NCBI GenBank assembly: GCA_014323965.1
Contig: JACONB010000046.1
Location: forward strand, 1 to 24,431
Source of the DNA: Prochloron sp. SP5CPC1
GTDB taxonomy: Bacteria > Cyanobacteriota > Cyanobacteriia > Cyanobacteriales > Prochloraceae
Length of the DNA stretch: 24,431 nucleotides
Direction: 5' to 3'
Both the position numbers and the translations under genes were made by a program. Position 1 is the stretch's first letter; each line of letters begins with the position of its first letter. Positions 15,398 through 22,307 of this stretch are shown here, one piece after another. The notes beneath the pieces are model-generated. The model saw only the letters and a list, made by a program, of their open reading frames with translations, was not told the DNA's origin and made no database searches.

Positions 15398-15801
15398 ACG
15401 GGCATCAGAGACAGAACCAACACTCAACCCAGAAACAAGACAGAACGCAGACGGTCTAATTCTTGGGCAATAATCAACTTCGGCAATTCTTAGAATACAA
15501 GGGGATTAAAGAAGGGGTTGAAGTGGTTACTGTCTCCCCCAGGTACAGCAGTCAGACTTGCCATCAATGTCTACATATCCACCCAGTTAAGGGAAAGTCC
15601 TACCGCCACGGCAAGACTTTTAACTGCGGTCATTGTGGATGGTGAGGAGACGCTGATGTCAATGGCGCATGTAAAATTAATTCAAATTTTGGGGCAGTCT
15701 GTAAGCCTGCCTGTAACGCGCAATCCTCTGTCTTGTTCCTTGACAGACAGTATACAGGATTAGTGCGAATGCCCCGCGTCTTCAGACCGGGGTAAGCTTA
15801 C

Positions 15802-16452
15802 AGTCCCCTCTTTAGCCTTTCCGAGGGTGAGGTTACCTTGGAAGACGCCCCAACTCAGCTTTGGTACAGCTTTAGGGACGGGTGTTGCGACTTTTTTATG
15901 GCGGATACTCGCACGGAACGGCAATTGAGTGAGGTGTCCGAGGAGCGGAAAATCATCAGCGATGAACAAATGCTTGCTCTGCAAAAGTGGCTGGTAGATG
16001 GATCTGGTCGCATTAAATTGATTGCCTCTGGGGTTCCTTTCTTCCCGGACTTCAAAACCAAAAACACTGACAAATGGAATGGGTTTCTGCACCAACGGAC
16101 GGTTTTGTTGGACTTTATTGCAGAACAACAAATCAGCCCGGTGATTTTCCTCTCTGGGGACGTCCACTGTTCCATGACAGCAGAATTAAGGTGTCCCCAA
16201 CAACCTAATTTTAAGATTATCTCGGTGATTTCTTCTGCCTTCTTTTGGCCTTATCCTCACAATCAAGGCAGCAGTTTTCAATTAGAAGGCATCCTAGAGA
16301 GTAACTCTGAACGGACTTACGAAGTTATCCATGGTGGTCCGGTTCATAGTACGGATAATTTTACCCGGGTGACCATCGATCCCACCTCTTTGAAGGCAGA
16401 GGTATTTTCTCGCACGGGAGAATTGTGTGGCACCAAGATTCATTCATTCTAA
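15802..16452 (+). pseudogene. 3' fragment of PhoD-like metallophosphatase gene
   Basis: The frame is open from the element's right end (15796) to TAA 16452. It reads 'TQLWYSFRDGCCDFFMADTR', 'LKLIASGVPFF'-like segments, and 'SPVIFLSGDVHCSMTAEL', where GDVH is a metal-binding motif of PhoD-type phosphodiesterases/alkaline phosphatases. The C-terminal beta-rich end is intact. The N-terminus lies at 14315-14361. A family member would have roughly 200-250 residues between the two pieces, including the first metal sites, and these are nowhere in the window. A deletion must therefore have accompanied or followed insertion of element B. The fragment cannot be a working enzyme. It overlaps the convergent DEP ORF by 9 bp. 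Confidence 0.8.
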
Positions 16453-16767
16453 CAGGGAAATTGTCGAAATTATCAAACTATTAACGAACAAATAATCATA
16501 ACCCATACCCGATTTGGTATTTTCTTCATCAACATAAAAGCGATCAAACAAATATCCATCCTCAAAATAATGTTCATCGCAAACATGATGAATCCATTTT
16601 TCATTTACTAGTCTTTGACCTATTCCTAGGGCTTCTGCTGTAGAAATATGCAAGCAATTTTTCAACCATTCCACAGCTTCCTGACCCACAAAACAGCGAG
16701 GATACTTTTTCAGGAAGTAGAGACGGTCTTTAACGGTAACTCCTCCCTTATCCCGCATCTTCTCCAC
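16444..16767 (-). CDS. DEP-domain protein (small, possibly N-truncated)
   Basis: The 107-aa product contains a recognisable DEP fold: 'VEKMRDKGGVTVKDRLYFLK', 'KYPRCFVGQEAVEWLKN', 'ALGIGQRLVNEKWIHHV' and 'HYFEDGYLFDRFYVDEE'. DEP domains bind membranes or partners in signalling proteins. The only usable start in frame is GTG 16767. The open frame reaches 14 or 15 codons further up (including KLDKL, which looks like the natural beginning of the domain) with no ATG, GTG or TTG before a stop. It may therefore be a detached fragment of a larger protein. The last residues are encoded within the convergent PhoD-like fragment. It lies 142 bp after the small gene at 16910 and could be the last gene of that operon, though nothing ties it to them functionally. 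Confidence 0.65.
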   Translation of the reverse strand: MEKMRDKGGVTVKDRLYFLKKYPRCFVGQEAVEWLKNCLHISTAEALGIGQRLVNEKWIHHVCDEHYFEDGYLFDRFYVDEENTKSGMGYDYLFVNSLIISTISLLE

Positions 16768-16909
16768 CAGTTTATCCAGCTTAATTATCCCTACTACAAT
16801 CCCGTTTTTTCCTGGGATTTTCTACTAATTTTAATCTTCTATCTTCCTCTCAAACATTAAAATCAGCCTCCTCTTCTATGACTAAAAACATAACCCGCTC
16901 TTTCTGGGC

Positions 16910-17083
16910 TTAAAATGCCTGGCGACCGTAGCGAATTGCTTTTGTTACCTGGTCTTTATGATAAGATAATACCTTGAAAAATAGCTTATCCATATATAAA
17001 ACTCCAGGTAAAGTCTTGCCTTCTCCTAAATCCGGGCTGATTACCCGACAATATTGAACTTGATCTGCTTTCAAAATATGCAT
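16910..17083 (-). CDS. 57-aa conserved-looking protein downstream of the DndD-like gene
   Basis: ATG 17083 follows AAAGGAGA at a good distance and lies 33 bp after the stop of the SMC-type ATPase gene, so it is very likely co-translated. The product starts MHILKADQVQYCRVISPDLG and ends in 'AIRYGRQAF', with a central 'LPGVLYMDKLFFKVLSY'. It has no membrane segment and one Cys. I do not recognise the family. The compact, well-ordered sequence and strong ribosome site argue that it is a real gene. Confidence 0.6.
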   Translation of the reverse strand: MHILKADQVQYCRVISPDLGEGKTLPGVLYMDKLFFKVLSYHKDQVTKAIRYGRQAF

Positions 17084-17116
17084 TTTAAATCAATTCTCCT
17101 TTAATATAAATCTAAT

Positions 17117-19180
17117 CTAAGCCTCTACTTCAATGATTTCCGTGTACTCAAACTTATTGGGACTTAATTTCACGAGAGGATATATTTTCCCTCCCAATTC
17201 AATTATATCTTCTTCACAATCAGACTTAGGAGAATTATAAGTCAAAACATATTGTTTGCCAATATAAGGTGTTATTTCCCGTTCCACTTCTCCCCGCCAT
17301 TGGGTTTTGGTTGCCAAGATAACTAACTGATTAGCCAACTGGGGAATACACTGTGCCACCTGACGGCGATAGATTTCATCCAAACTGCCAAAAGGGGAAT
17401 CCATGACTATGGGAAAAGTGCTACTATCCGGTCCCATGAGAGTATTTTTCTGACTCCACTCCCGCACCCGATCCATAATACCACCAATAAATGATAAACT
17501 GAGAATCTGATTTTCTCCTGTAGAAGCTGCCACTGAAACTGCTATCCCAGAAGTATTTTCTACCAGAGTCAGCTCATACTTATCACTAATGCGAGGAATA
17601 TAGGGAGTAAAAGAGATATGGTTAAATATTTCCTGGACTCTTTTTTCTAAAGAAGAGCGAAACTGTTTTTCCAGTCGCCCCCTCACTTCGATTATACGAG
17701 CGATGGCGTCTTCTGTGGCTTTAATACGCCGCTGGGCCAGAACTTGCTTACCTTCCTTCATCTTGTGCTTGCTAATGTCCTTGGCGATCGCCTCAATTTC
17801 CTTAGTGAAGGTTGCCAATTTCTCCTGGATCCCCCCTTGCTCTAAAGTTAACTCTTTAATTTTTTCCTCACTCTTATCCAAAGCAGTTTGCAGTTTCTGC
17901 AAATCTTCATCGGGAGAATTTCTAAACTTATCCTTAATTTCATCTAACTCATTTTCAATTTCAGCTAATTCCTCACGCCACTGCTTAATATTCCCCTGTT
18001 CCCTATCTACTTCTTGCCAAAATTCCGGCACTTGTTTTTCTAATTCTCCTACCCGAGCTTCCATGCGAATTGCCGATTCTTCCAATTCAGCCATTCCCGC
18101 TCGATTCATCCAACCTTGCACCTTGTGATAAGCTTTCCCCCCCTCAGTGAGTTTCGTACCGCAGATACAACTATGTGTTGCTAATAACTCTTGAACGAAT
18201 TGCCGTTTAATTCCGCTGGGGAACTCCCCTTTAGCGCGTAATTCATTAACCAGAGCACGAAATCGAACCACTACATCAGCGATAAAAACCCCATAACCCC
18301 GTCGAGAAATAACATTTCTGAGATTCTTATTACTATTGAGCAAATTTTGTCGCACAGATTGTTCTTGCTCTGTTAATTTGTGCTTTAACTGCTTCAATTC
18401 TTCAAGACCACTGAGTTCCAACAAGCGGTTGGTGATCGCCTTCTTTTCTTCTTCTGTCTGCTGTAATTCTACCGCGATCGCTGATAATCGTTGCTGCAAA
18501 CTTTCCCGCTCCTTTTCAATTTCCTTTTGCTTCCGTAAAAGCTTCTTAGTTGCTGCGTCCCCTATTGCTTTCAACTCCTCCTGTAAATTCCGCTTTGCTT
18601 TTTTCAAATGGTCCATACTCCGCTCCAAAACTTTCACGCCAATTAATTCTTTAGTATCTTCCGCAATACTATTCTTTTCACCGTAACGGAAGATATGTTC
18701 GATACGTTCCCCATCAAAGAAGAAATATTGATGTAAACTTGTCGGTAAAATCTTCTCGATGATATCCGTTGGTTGTTCTGGAGGAAGAACCCATTTCCCC
18801 TCATCTCCTGCTACTAACATGCGCAACTCATTTTTACTATACTGGATATTATCATTTTTATCTCGATAAGCAGAGCAAAGACGCTTAACTTGGTAACGTT
18901 TATTGTTGTGTTCAAACTTAATCTCTACCCAGCAGTCAACAGATGTGCCAAAATTAGCTTCTGTAATTGCTCGTTTATTAACCAGTAGGTCAGGAGAAGC
19001 AAAAGCAGCAGTAAACTTCTCATAGAGAACCCAAGTAAAAGCATTCAAAATAGTAGTCTTGCCCGCACCATTATTGCCATGTATTATAGTTGTATTTCGC
19101 TCTCCTGCTGCCAGAGTAATCTCTGGAGTTTTGTCATAGAATTGGCGAAAGTTACAAAGTTGAATAGAGATTAGCTTCAT
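17117..19180 (-). CDS. DndD-like SMC/Rad50-type ATPase
   Basis: DndD is the ABC/SMC ATPase of DNA phosphorothioation systems; related proteins occur in other defence systems. The 687-aa product opens 'ISIQLCNFRQFYDKTPEITL' and has Walker A 'GNNGAGKTT' (35-43) and the DndD-typical 'YFFFDGERIE' (152-161). A coiled coil spans about 185-285. 'CICG' (C338, C340) stands where Rad50-type proteins carry a zinc hook, and a second coiled coil spans about 360-510. The ABC signature is 'GENQILSLSF' (555-564) and Walker B/D-loop is 'FPIVMDSPFGSLDE' (589-602). The gene overlaps the preceding 57-aa gene by ATGA. No sulfur-transfer genes (dndB, dndC, dndE) adjoin it in the window, so phosphorothioation is not supported here. 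It may pair with the upstream helicase as a stand-alone nucleic-acid-sensing module. Confidence 0.85.
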   Translation of the reverse strand: MKLISIQLCNFRQFYDKTPEITLAAGERNTTIIHGNNGAGKTTILNAFTWVLYEKFTAAFASPDLLVNKRAITEANFGTSVDCWVEIKFEHNNKRYQVKRLCSAYRDKNDNIQYSKNELRMLVAGDEGKWVLPPEQPTDIIEKILPTSLHQYFFFDGERIEHIFRYGEKNSIAEDTKELIGVKVLERSMDHLKKAKRNLQEELKAIGDAATKKLLRKQKEIEKERESLQQRLSAIAVELQQTEEEKKAITNRLLELSGLEELKQLKHKLTEQEQSVRQNLLNSNKNLRNVISRRGYGVFIADVVVRFRALVNELRAKGEFPSGIKRQFVQELLATHSCICGTKLTEGGKAYHKVQGWMNRAGMAELEESAIRMEARVGELEKQVPEFWQEVDREQGNIKQWREELAEIENELDEIKDKFRNSPDEDLQKLQTALDKSEEKIKELTLEQGGIQEKLATFTKEIEAIAKDISKHKMKEGKQVLAQRRIKATEDAIARIIEVRGRLEKQFRSSLEKRVQEIFNHISFTPYIPRISDKYELTLVENTSGIAVSVAASTGENQILSLSFIGGIMDRVREWSQKNTLMGPDSSTFPIVMDSPFGSLDEIYRRQVAQCIPQLANQLVILATKTQWRGEVEREITPYIGKQYVLTYNSPKSDCEEDIIELGGKIYPLVKLSPNKFEYTEIIEVEA

Positions 19181-19350
19181 TGGACCACTTCTTTAATAAT
19201 CTTGAGTATATCATCATTAATGCCTCTAGGGGTGCGCAAGTAAAGTTTATCCTTTTCCAGTTGCAAAACCCGCTCAATGATTTTTCGCACTTCATCCGGT
19301 GCTTTAGTAATGGGTTCTTGTATGTCTTGTATTCTGGTATCTGCTGTCAT
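19177..19350 (-). CDS. 57-aa protein translationally coupled to the DndD-like ATPase
   Basis: ATG 19350 to TGA 19177-19179; the stop overlaps the ATPase start as ATGA, so the two are probably translated together. The product begins MTADTRIQDIQEPITKAPDE and continues 'VRKIIERVLQLEKDKLY' and 'INDDILKIIKEVVQ', largely charged alpha-helix with no membrane segment. I do not know a named family. It may be a small subunit or regulator of the ATPase. It lies 46 bp after the helicase gene, which fits a single operon. Confidence 0.75.
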   Translation of the reverse strand: MTADTRIQDIQEPITKAPDEVRKIIERVLQLEKDKLYLRTPRGINDDILKIIKEVVQ

Positions 19351-19396
19351 TGTATTCTTAATTCTCTAGTTAATTATAACAAAATATTAATAATAA

Positions 19397-20878
19397 TTAT
19401 AAACCCAACAATTGATATTTTTTTTGAAGAGATAAGAGTTTACTTCTCGCGGAATTAGCATTATCCGCCAAATCCGCAAACTCAATTAAGCGCTTCAATT
19501 CCCGTTTCAACAAATTTCTTTCTACTTCCCAGGTATGACGATCTAACTCTGGTGGCATGACAATGGTATCAAATAATGTGGCTCTTTCTTTACCCGGATA
19601 AGGGCGCAAAATTCTCCCCCGTCGCTGAATGAATTGACGAGGGTTGCCCGTACTAGCGAGTATAACAGCATTCTGAATCGCCGGGATATCAACCCCCTCA
19701 TCCAAACAGCGAATAGCCACAATTCCCTGTAACTCTCCACTCTCAAATTGCCTGCGCATTTCCTCCCTTTCTTCCAGGGATGTTTCTGCGGTGTAAGTAT
19801 TGACTCGATAGCCTAATTCTGCACCTAAAATGCGAGTCACCGCTGCCAGTTGACGGTTATAAATAGACTTGCTTTCCACATAACCGTCACCGCAATAGAA
19901 GAGAGTATGACTAGTATGCAACCGCTCCTTCATCAGTTGGCGTAAAGCTTCTAACTTATTAGCAGCAGAACCTATTAAACGGGAGCGCTGCATTAACAAA
20001 GAAGTTAAATTCTCATTATTCCGACTCTCTTCACTCTGGTTAAGTGCCCAACCAATACGCTTCGTTAATTTGCTATAAGTCAGACTTTCCTCACTAGTCA
20101 ATTCTACTAGCAGAGGATAGTATAAATAAGGTACTAACGCCCCTTGCTTAATAGCATCAGCCATGGTAAACTCCGGTTGGAGAACAGGACCGAAATAATT
20201 GAGTAAAGAATCAGTACCCTCCTCATCTAAATATCTTTCTGGGGTAGCCGAAAGAGCGAGGCGCAAGCCAATATTGCGGGGTAAACTATCTTGCAAACGG
20301 GGAGAACCCAGGTTATGAGCTTCATCCCCAATAATTAAAGTTTTCGGTGGAAAAAATCTGATTTGGGATTGAAAACTGTCCGCAATGAGAGTAGTATTGG
20401 TAGTGATGACGGTGAGAAAAGGCTGGAGCAAGGCCCGGAGATTGTAAAGTTGGCCACTTAGTTGGCTCTGCCAAGTATAAACACTTGACATAGCCAGGAT
20501 AGGTTGGAGGTTAAACTTTTCACATTCTCTCCCCCATTGGGCGACTAAATGGCGATAGGGACAAACAACTAGCAGTACTTGCAAGCCTATTTTTTGGTAC
20601 AGTTCCTCGGCGATCGCCAGAGCAGTAATAGTTTTGCCGCTCCCCGTTGCCATTTTCAGGGTGCCCCGCCCCCGTCCGCGAAACCAACTCTGAGCGGCTG
20701 TTCGTTGATAGTCTCGCAGTTGGATAGAAGGGGGAATTTGGGGACATCCTGGGCGGGAAGACTTATAAGCGCCCTTTTTGGAGGCAACCTTATATCCAGC
20801 AGCTAACTTTTCCCAGTCGATGTCCGAGAGGTTCGAGTAGTTCTGAAGATTTTTGGCCTTGACGGTGACATATTTCAT
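19397..20878 (-). CDS. SF2 DEAD/DEAH-box helicase (resembles phosphorothioation-system 'restriction' helicases)
   Basis: The 493-aa product has the helicase core in order: Q-like 'IQLRDYQRTAAQSWF' (52-66), motif I 'MATGSGKT' (76-83), motif Ia 'VVCPYRHLVAQW', motif II 'DEAH' (185-188), motif III 'SAT' (210-212), motif V 'IRCLDEGVDIPA' and motif VI 'QRRGRILRP' (418-426). An N-terminal extension of about 50 residues is Lys-rich. It resembles helicases annotated as DNA phosphorothioation restriction enzymes, but that link rests on my memory of the family. It is the first gene of a minus-strand operon with the 57-aa gene and the DndD-like ATPase, and is divergent from rpmG across 79 bp. ATG 20878 has no obvious Shine-Dalgarno sequence. 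Confidence 0.88.
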   Translation of the reverse strand: MKYVTVKAKNLQNYSNLSDIDWEKLAAGYKVASKKGAYKSSRPGCPQIPPSIQLRDYQRTAAQSWFRGRGRGTLKMATGSGKTITALAIAEELYQKIGLQVLLVVCPYRHLVAQWGRECEKFNLQPILAMSSVYTWQSQLSGQLYNLRALLQPFLTVITTNTTLIADSFQSQIRFFPPKTLIIGDEAHNLGSPRLQDSLPRNIGLRLALSATPERYLDEEGTDSLLNYFGPVLQPEFTMADAIKQGALVPYLYYPLLVELTSEESLTYSKLTKRIGWALNQSEESRNNENLTSLLMQRSRLIGSAANKLEALRQLMKERLHTSHTLFYCGDGYVESKSIYNRQLAAVTRILGAELGYRVNTYTAETSLEEREEMRRQFESGELQGIVAIRCLDEGVDIPAIQNAVILASTGNPRQFIQRRGRILRPYPGKERATLFDTIVMPPELDRHTWEVERNLLKRELKRLIEFADLADNANSARSKLLSLQKKYQLLGL

Positions 20879-20957
20879 TCTGTTTTGCCAGTTTGGCTTG
20901 TCAAAATCCAGTCTTATAAGAGATAATGGGAAATTGCGTGTAAATTAAAGTAACGAT

Positions 20958-21158
20958 ATGGCAAGCAAAAAAGGCGTTCGCCTAGTTATCACCCTGGAAT
21001 GTACCGGTACCGAATGTCTATCTAATTCCAACAAACGCTCCCGAGGTGTTTCCCGCTATACTACCACCAAAAACCGTCGGAACACTACTGGCAGGCTGGA
21101 ACTGAAAAAGTTCTGCACCCATTGCAATAAGCACACGGTCCACAAAGAAATCAAATAG
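20958..21158 (+). CDS. rpmG: 50S ribosomal protein L33
   Basis: The 66-aa product is basic and follows the L33 pattern: 'GVRLVITLECTGTEC', 'SRYTTTKNRRNTTGRLELKK' and 'FCTHCNKHTVHKE'. The pairs C15/C20 and C53/C56 mean this is the zinc-binding (C+) form. L33 sits near the E site of the large subunit. It is followed 52 bp later by rpsR, the usual cyanobacterial order, and the two probably form one transcript. The promoter must lie in the 79 bp shared with the divergent helicase gene. Confidence 0.96.
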   Translation: MASKKGVRLVITLECTGTECLSNSNKRSRGVSRYTTTKNRRNTTGRLELKKFCTHCNKHTVHKEIK

Positions 21159-21210
21159 CAGTATTATCACAAAATTTGCATATTTGTCAAGAAAAAAAGA
21201 GAGATTCATT

Positions 21211-21426
21211 ATGGCTTATTATCGCAAACGCCTTTCACCCATTAAACCCAGCGAACCCATCGACTACAAAGATCTGGAGCTGTTGCGCAAATTCATTACG
21301 GAACGGGGAAAAATTCTCCCTCGGCGGATCTCTGGTTTGACAACCCAACAGCAAAGAGACTTAACCACAGCCGTAAAACGGGCCAGACTCCTAGCTATGT
21401 TACCCTTCATCAACAAAGAAGGTTAA
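21211..21426 (+). CDS. rpsR: 30S ribosomal protein S18
   Basis: The 71-aa product has the S18 core: 'SEPIDYKDLELLRKFITERG' (14-33), 'KILPRRISGLTTQQQRDLTT' and 'AVKRARLLAMLPF'. S18 binds 16S rRNA on the platform of the small subunit, next to S6. ATG 21211 is chosen because MAYYRKRLSPI is the cyanobacterial S18 start; the frame extends nine codons up, but that is leader sequence. It is in an operon with rpmG. Confidence 0.96.
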   Translation: MAYYRKRLSPIKPSEPIDYKDLELLRKFITERGKILPRRISGLTTQQQRDLTTAVKRARLLAMLPFINKEG

Positions 21427-22167
21427 AGTAACTGGATGCGGAGATGGGGTGATGGGGTGATGGGGTGATTGAACGAATGCGCGACAGTCCCCACACGCTC
21501 GCTTTCCTGACCACGGTAGGCGCTCGCTCCTCAGCGAAGCTGAGGGTGGGGAAGGATAGCGCGGGAACGCGCGGAGGTTCGATGCCTCCTAAGTTTCCAA
21601 ATATGTGATATACTATAAACAGCGAGCCAAAACAGTAATAGAGCCGCTTGCTACCCAGGATGACAACCCGTACCCGAATCGGAGTTCGGCAATAGTCTAC
21701 CCTGAGTCGATACAGTTGGTGGCAGTATCCGGTGTTAGAGCGTCGTTAGCAGGTCTCTTCCAACCAAGCATCTCTTGCAAAACAACTATATAGGGGGCAA
21801 ACCCACCCCCCCTTTTCTTCCCCCCCTCCTAGGGAGGGGGGGACTGAGGGGGGGTAGGTGTCCTCTCTAGACGCAGATCCGATTAGCTCTACCAACCTTC
21901 GCCATCCGCGATGCCGAAGGGAGGCAACTAAGGGCGTAGAAGCGTCAGAAACGCTGTGCCACCTGAGTGCAGGCACGGCGTAGTTCATACAATTGCTCAA
22001 GTGCGAGCACTTCAACACCTACGCTTTCAAGTGTAATGAAACCAACAAAGGGCGCCAGCGATAGCGGCACTCTTTGTGATTGTCTGATCTTGTAAATCTC
22101 GTAGTGCAATATAGTGAATAAATAATTATAATTAATGGAAGGGTCAAGTCGCAACGAGGGTAAATCT
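21427..22167. other. Gene-free, repeat-rich intergenic region
   Basis: In order: a triple octamer GATGGGGT (21443-21466); a hairpin CCTCAGC-GAA-GCTGAGG (21529-21545); a hairpin GCGCG-GGAA-CGCGC (21559-21572); and a stretch around 21620-21780 whose forward frame gives 'EPLATQDDNPYPNRSSA' and 'IQLVAVSGVRASLAGLF', which looks like the tail of a decayed mobile-element gene I cannot place. A G/C-run palindrome follows at 21796-21861. The region 21945-22110 has a short open minus-strand frame without recognisable features. Nothing here supports an intact gene. The first hairpin could help end the rpmG-rpsR transcript, but no T-tract follows it. Confidence 0.6.
21796..21861. repeat. G/C-run palindromic repeat, second member
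   Basis: AAACCCACCCCCCC, then a near-palindrome around CCTCCTAGGGAGG (21826-21838), then long G runs. It matches the repeat at 5059-5103 in inverted orientation. Confidence 0.65.
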
Positions 22168-22275
22168 ATGGCAGCTCGCCAACGACGTTATAGTAAAGAA
22201 GACAGGGTAAACGAGGGCAAATACTCTATAACTCCAGCACTTCTTTTCGATTTTCACGCAAATTTAGAGAACTGA
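22168..22275 (+). pseudogene. Remnant of a small 'MAARQRRYSKE' protein gene
   Basis: ATG 22168 opens MAARQRRYSKEDRVNEGKYS and runs 35 codons to TGA 22273-22275. The first eleven residues match what I remember as the beginning of a small cyanobacterial protein in which RYSKEEFARRG and a downstream NEGKIVAIDIETG block are usual. Here the two blocks are joined directly and the rest is missing, so this looks like an internally deleted copy. A similar CGAGGGTAAAT sequence lies just before it (about 22155) and again inside it (CGAGGGCAAAT, about 22211), short direct repeats that could have mediated the loss. This is a memory-based call with low certainty. Confidence 0.35.
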
Positions 22276-22307
22276 GCACTTAATCAACAATTGTTAGGAG
22301 GAAGCCG

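Larger units (their letters stand above)
14474..15763 (+). pseudogene. tnpB: tnpB copy B, multiply disrupted
   Basis: From ATG 14474 the gene reads MEQILTIVC, then has a frameshift near 14500 ('IQPTPEQAKKLELTLGAF' in another frame) and another near 14565. 'NYINTTVNP', 'IKNKNRIQAEVYK' and 'LSANLAVRACARVASNRK' follow. A palindromic insertion at 14855-14952 brings a stop (TAG 14884-14886). TnpB resumes at 'LILGNYQIGK' and includes RuvC-I 'VIGVDLGRSDIAVTS' and 'RDRFSRVRASVQRKGTKGA'. A second insertion (15283-15397) removes the equivalent of WVNH...AIEDL, including the RuvC-II Glu. A further frameshift near 15469 and a TGA inside the zinc-ribbon region ('CGHCGW' stop 'GDADVNGA', 15643-15645) complete the damage. 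It is clearly non-functional and more decayed than copy A. Confidence 0.88.
14362..15801 (+). mobile_element. IS200/IS605-type TnpB-only element, copy B (degenerate)
   Basis: This is homologous to copy A (3358-4693) in inverted orientation, from the left-end structures (CCCCGTG..., CCGGGGAGG, GCGGTTTTAACCGC, CTAGGTGATATAATTGG) through tnpB to the right-end hairpin (CCCCG/CGGGG, 15772-15792) and GTAAGCTTAC. It is about 100 bp longer than copy A because of a second palindromic insert (14855-14952). It has split a PhoD-like gene: the gene stops at 14361 and resumes at 15802. There is no tnpA. Confidence 0.78.

Noticed and set aside
15760..16175. Minus-strand frames opposite the PhoD-like fragment
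   Set aside because: The forward frame has the GDVH metal motif and family-like sequence; the reverse frames are its shadow.
17703..18686. Ser/Cys-rich forward frames over the DndD-like gene
   Set aside because: These are antisense shadows of coiled-coil coding sequence.
16910..20878. A complete Dnd phosphorothioation system
   Set aside because: Only a DndD-like ATPase and a helicase are visible; no cysteine desulfurase, DndB, DndC or DndE coding sequence is in the window.
21605..21793. 62-aa forward frame as a gene
   Set aside because: It looks like the tail of a decayed mobile-element gene, with no ribosome site or conserved start, so it was only noted in the region description.
21945..22154. 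69-aa minus-strand frame upstream of the toxin-antitoxin relic
   Set aside because: No recognisable motif, no clear ribosome site, and it lies in repeat-rich DNA; not enough support to call a gene.
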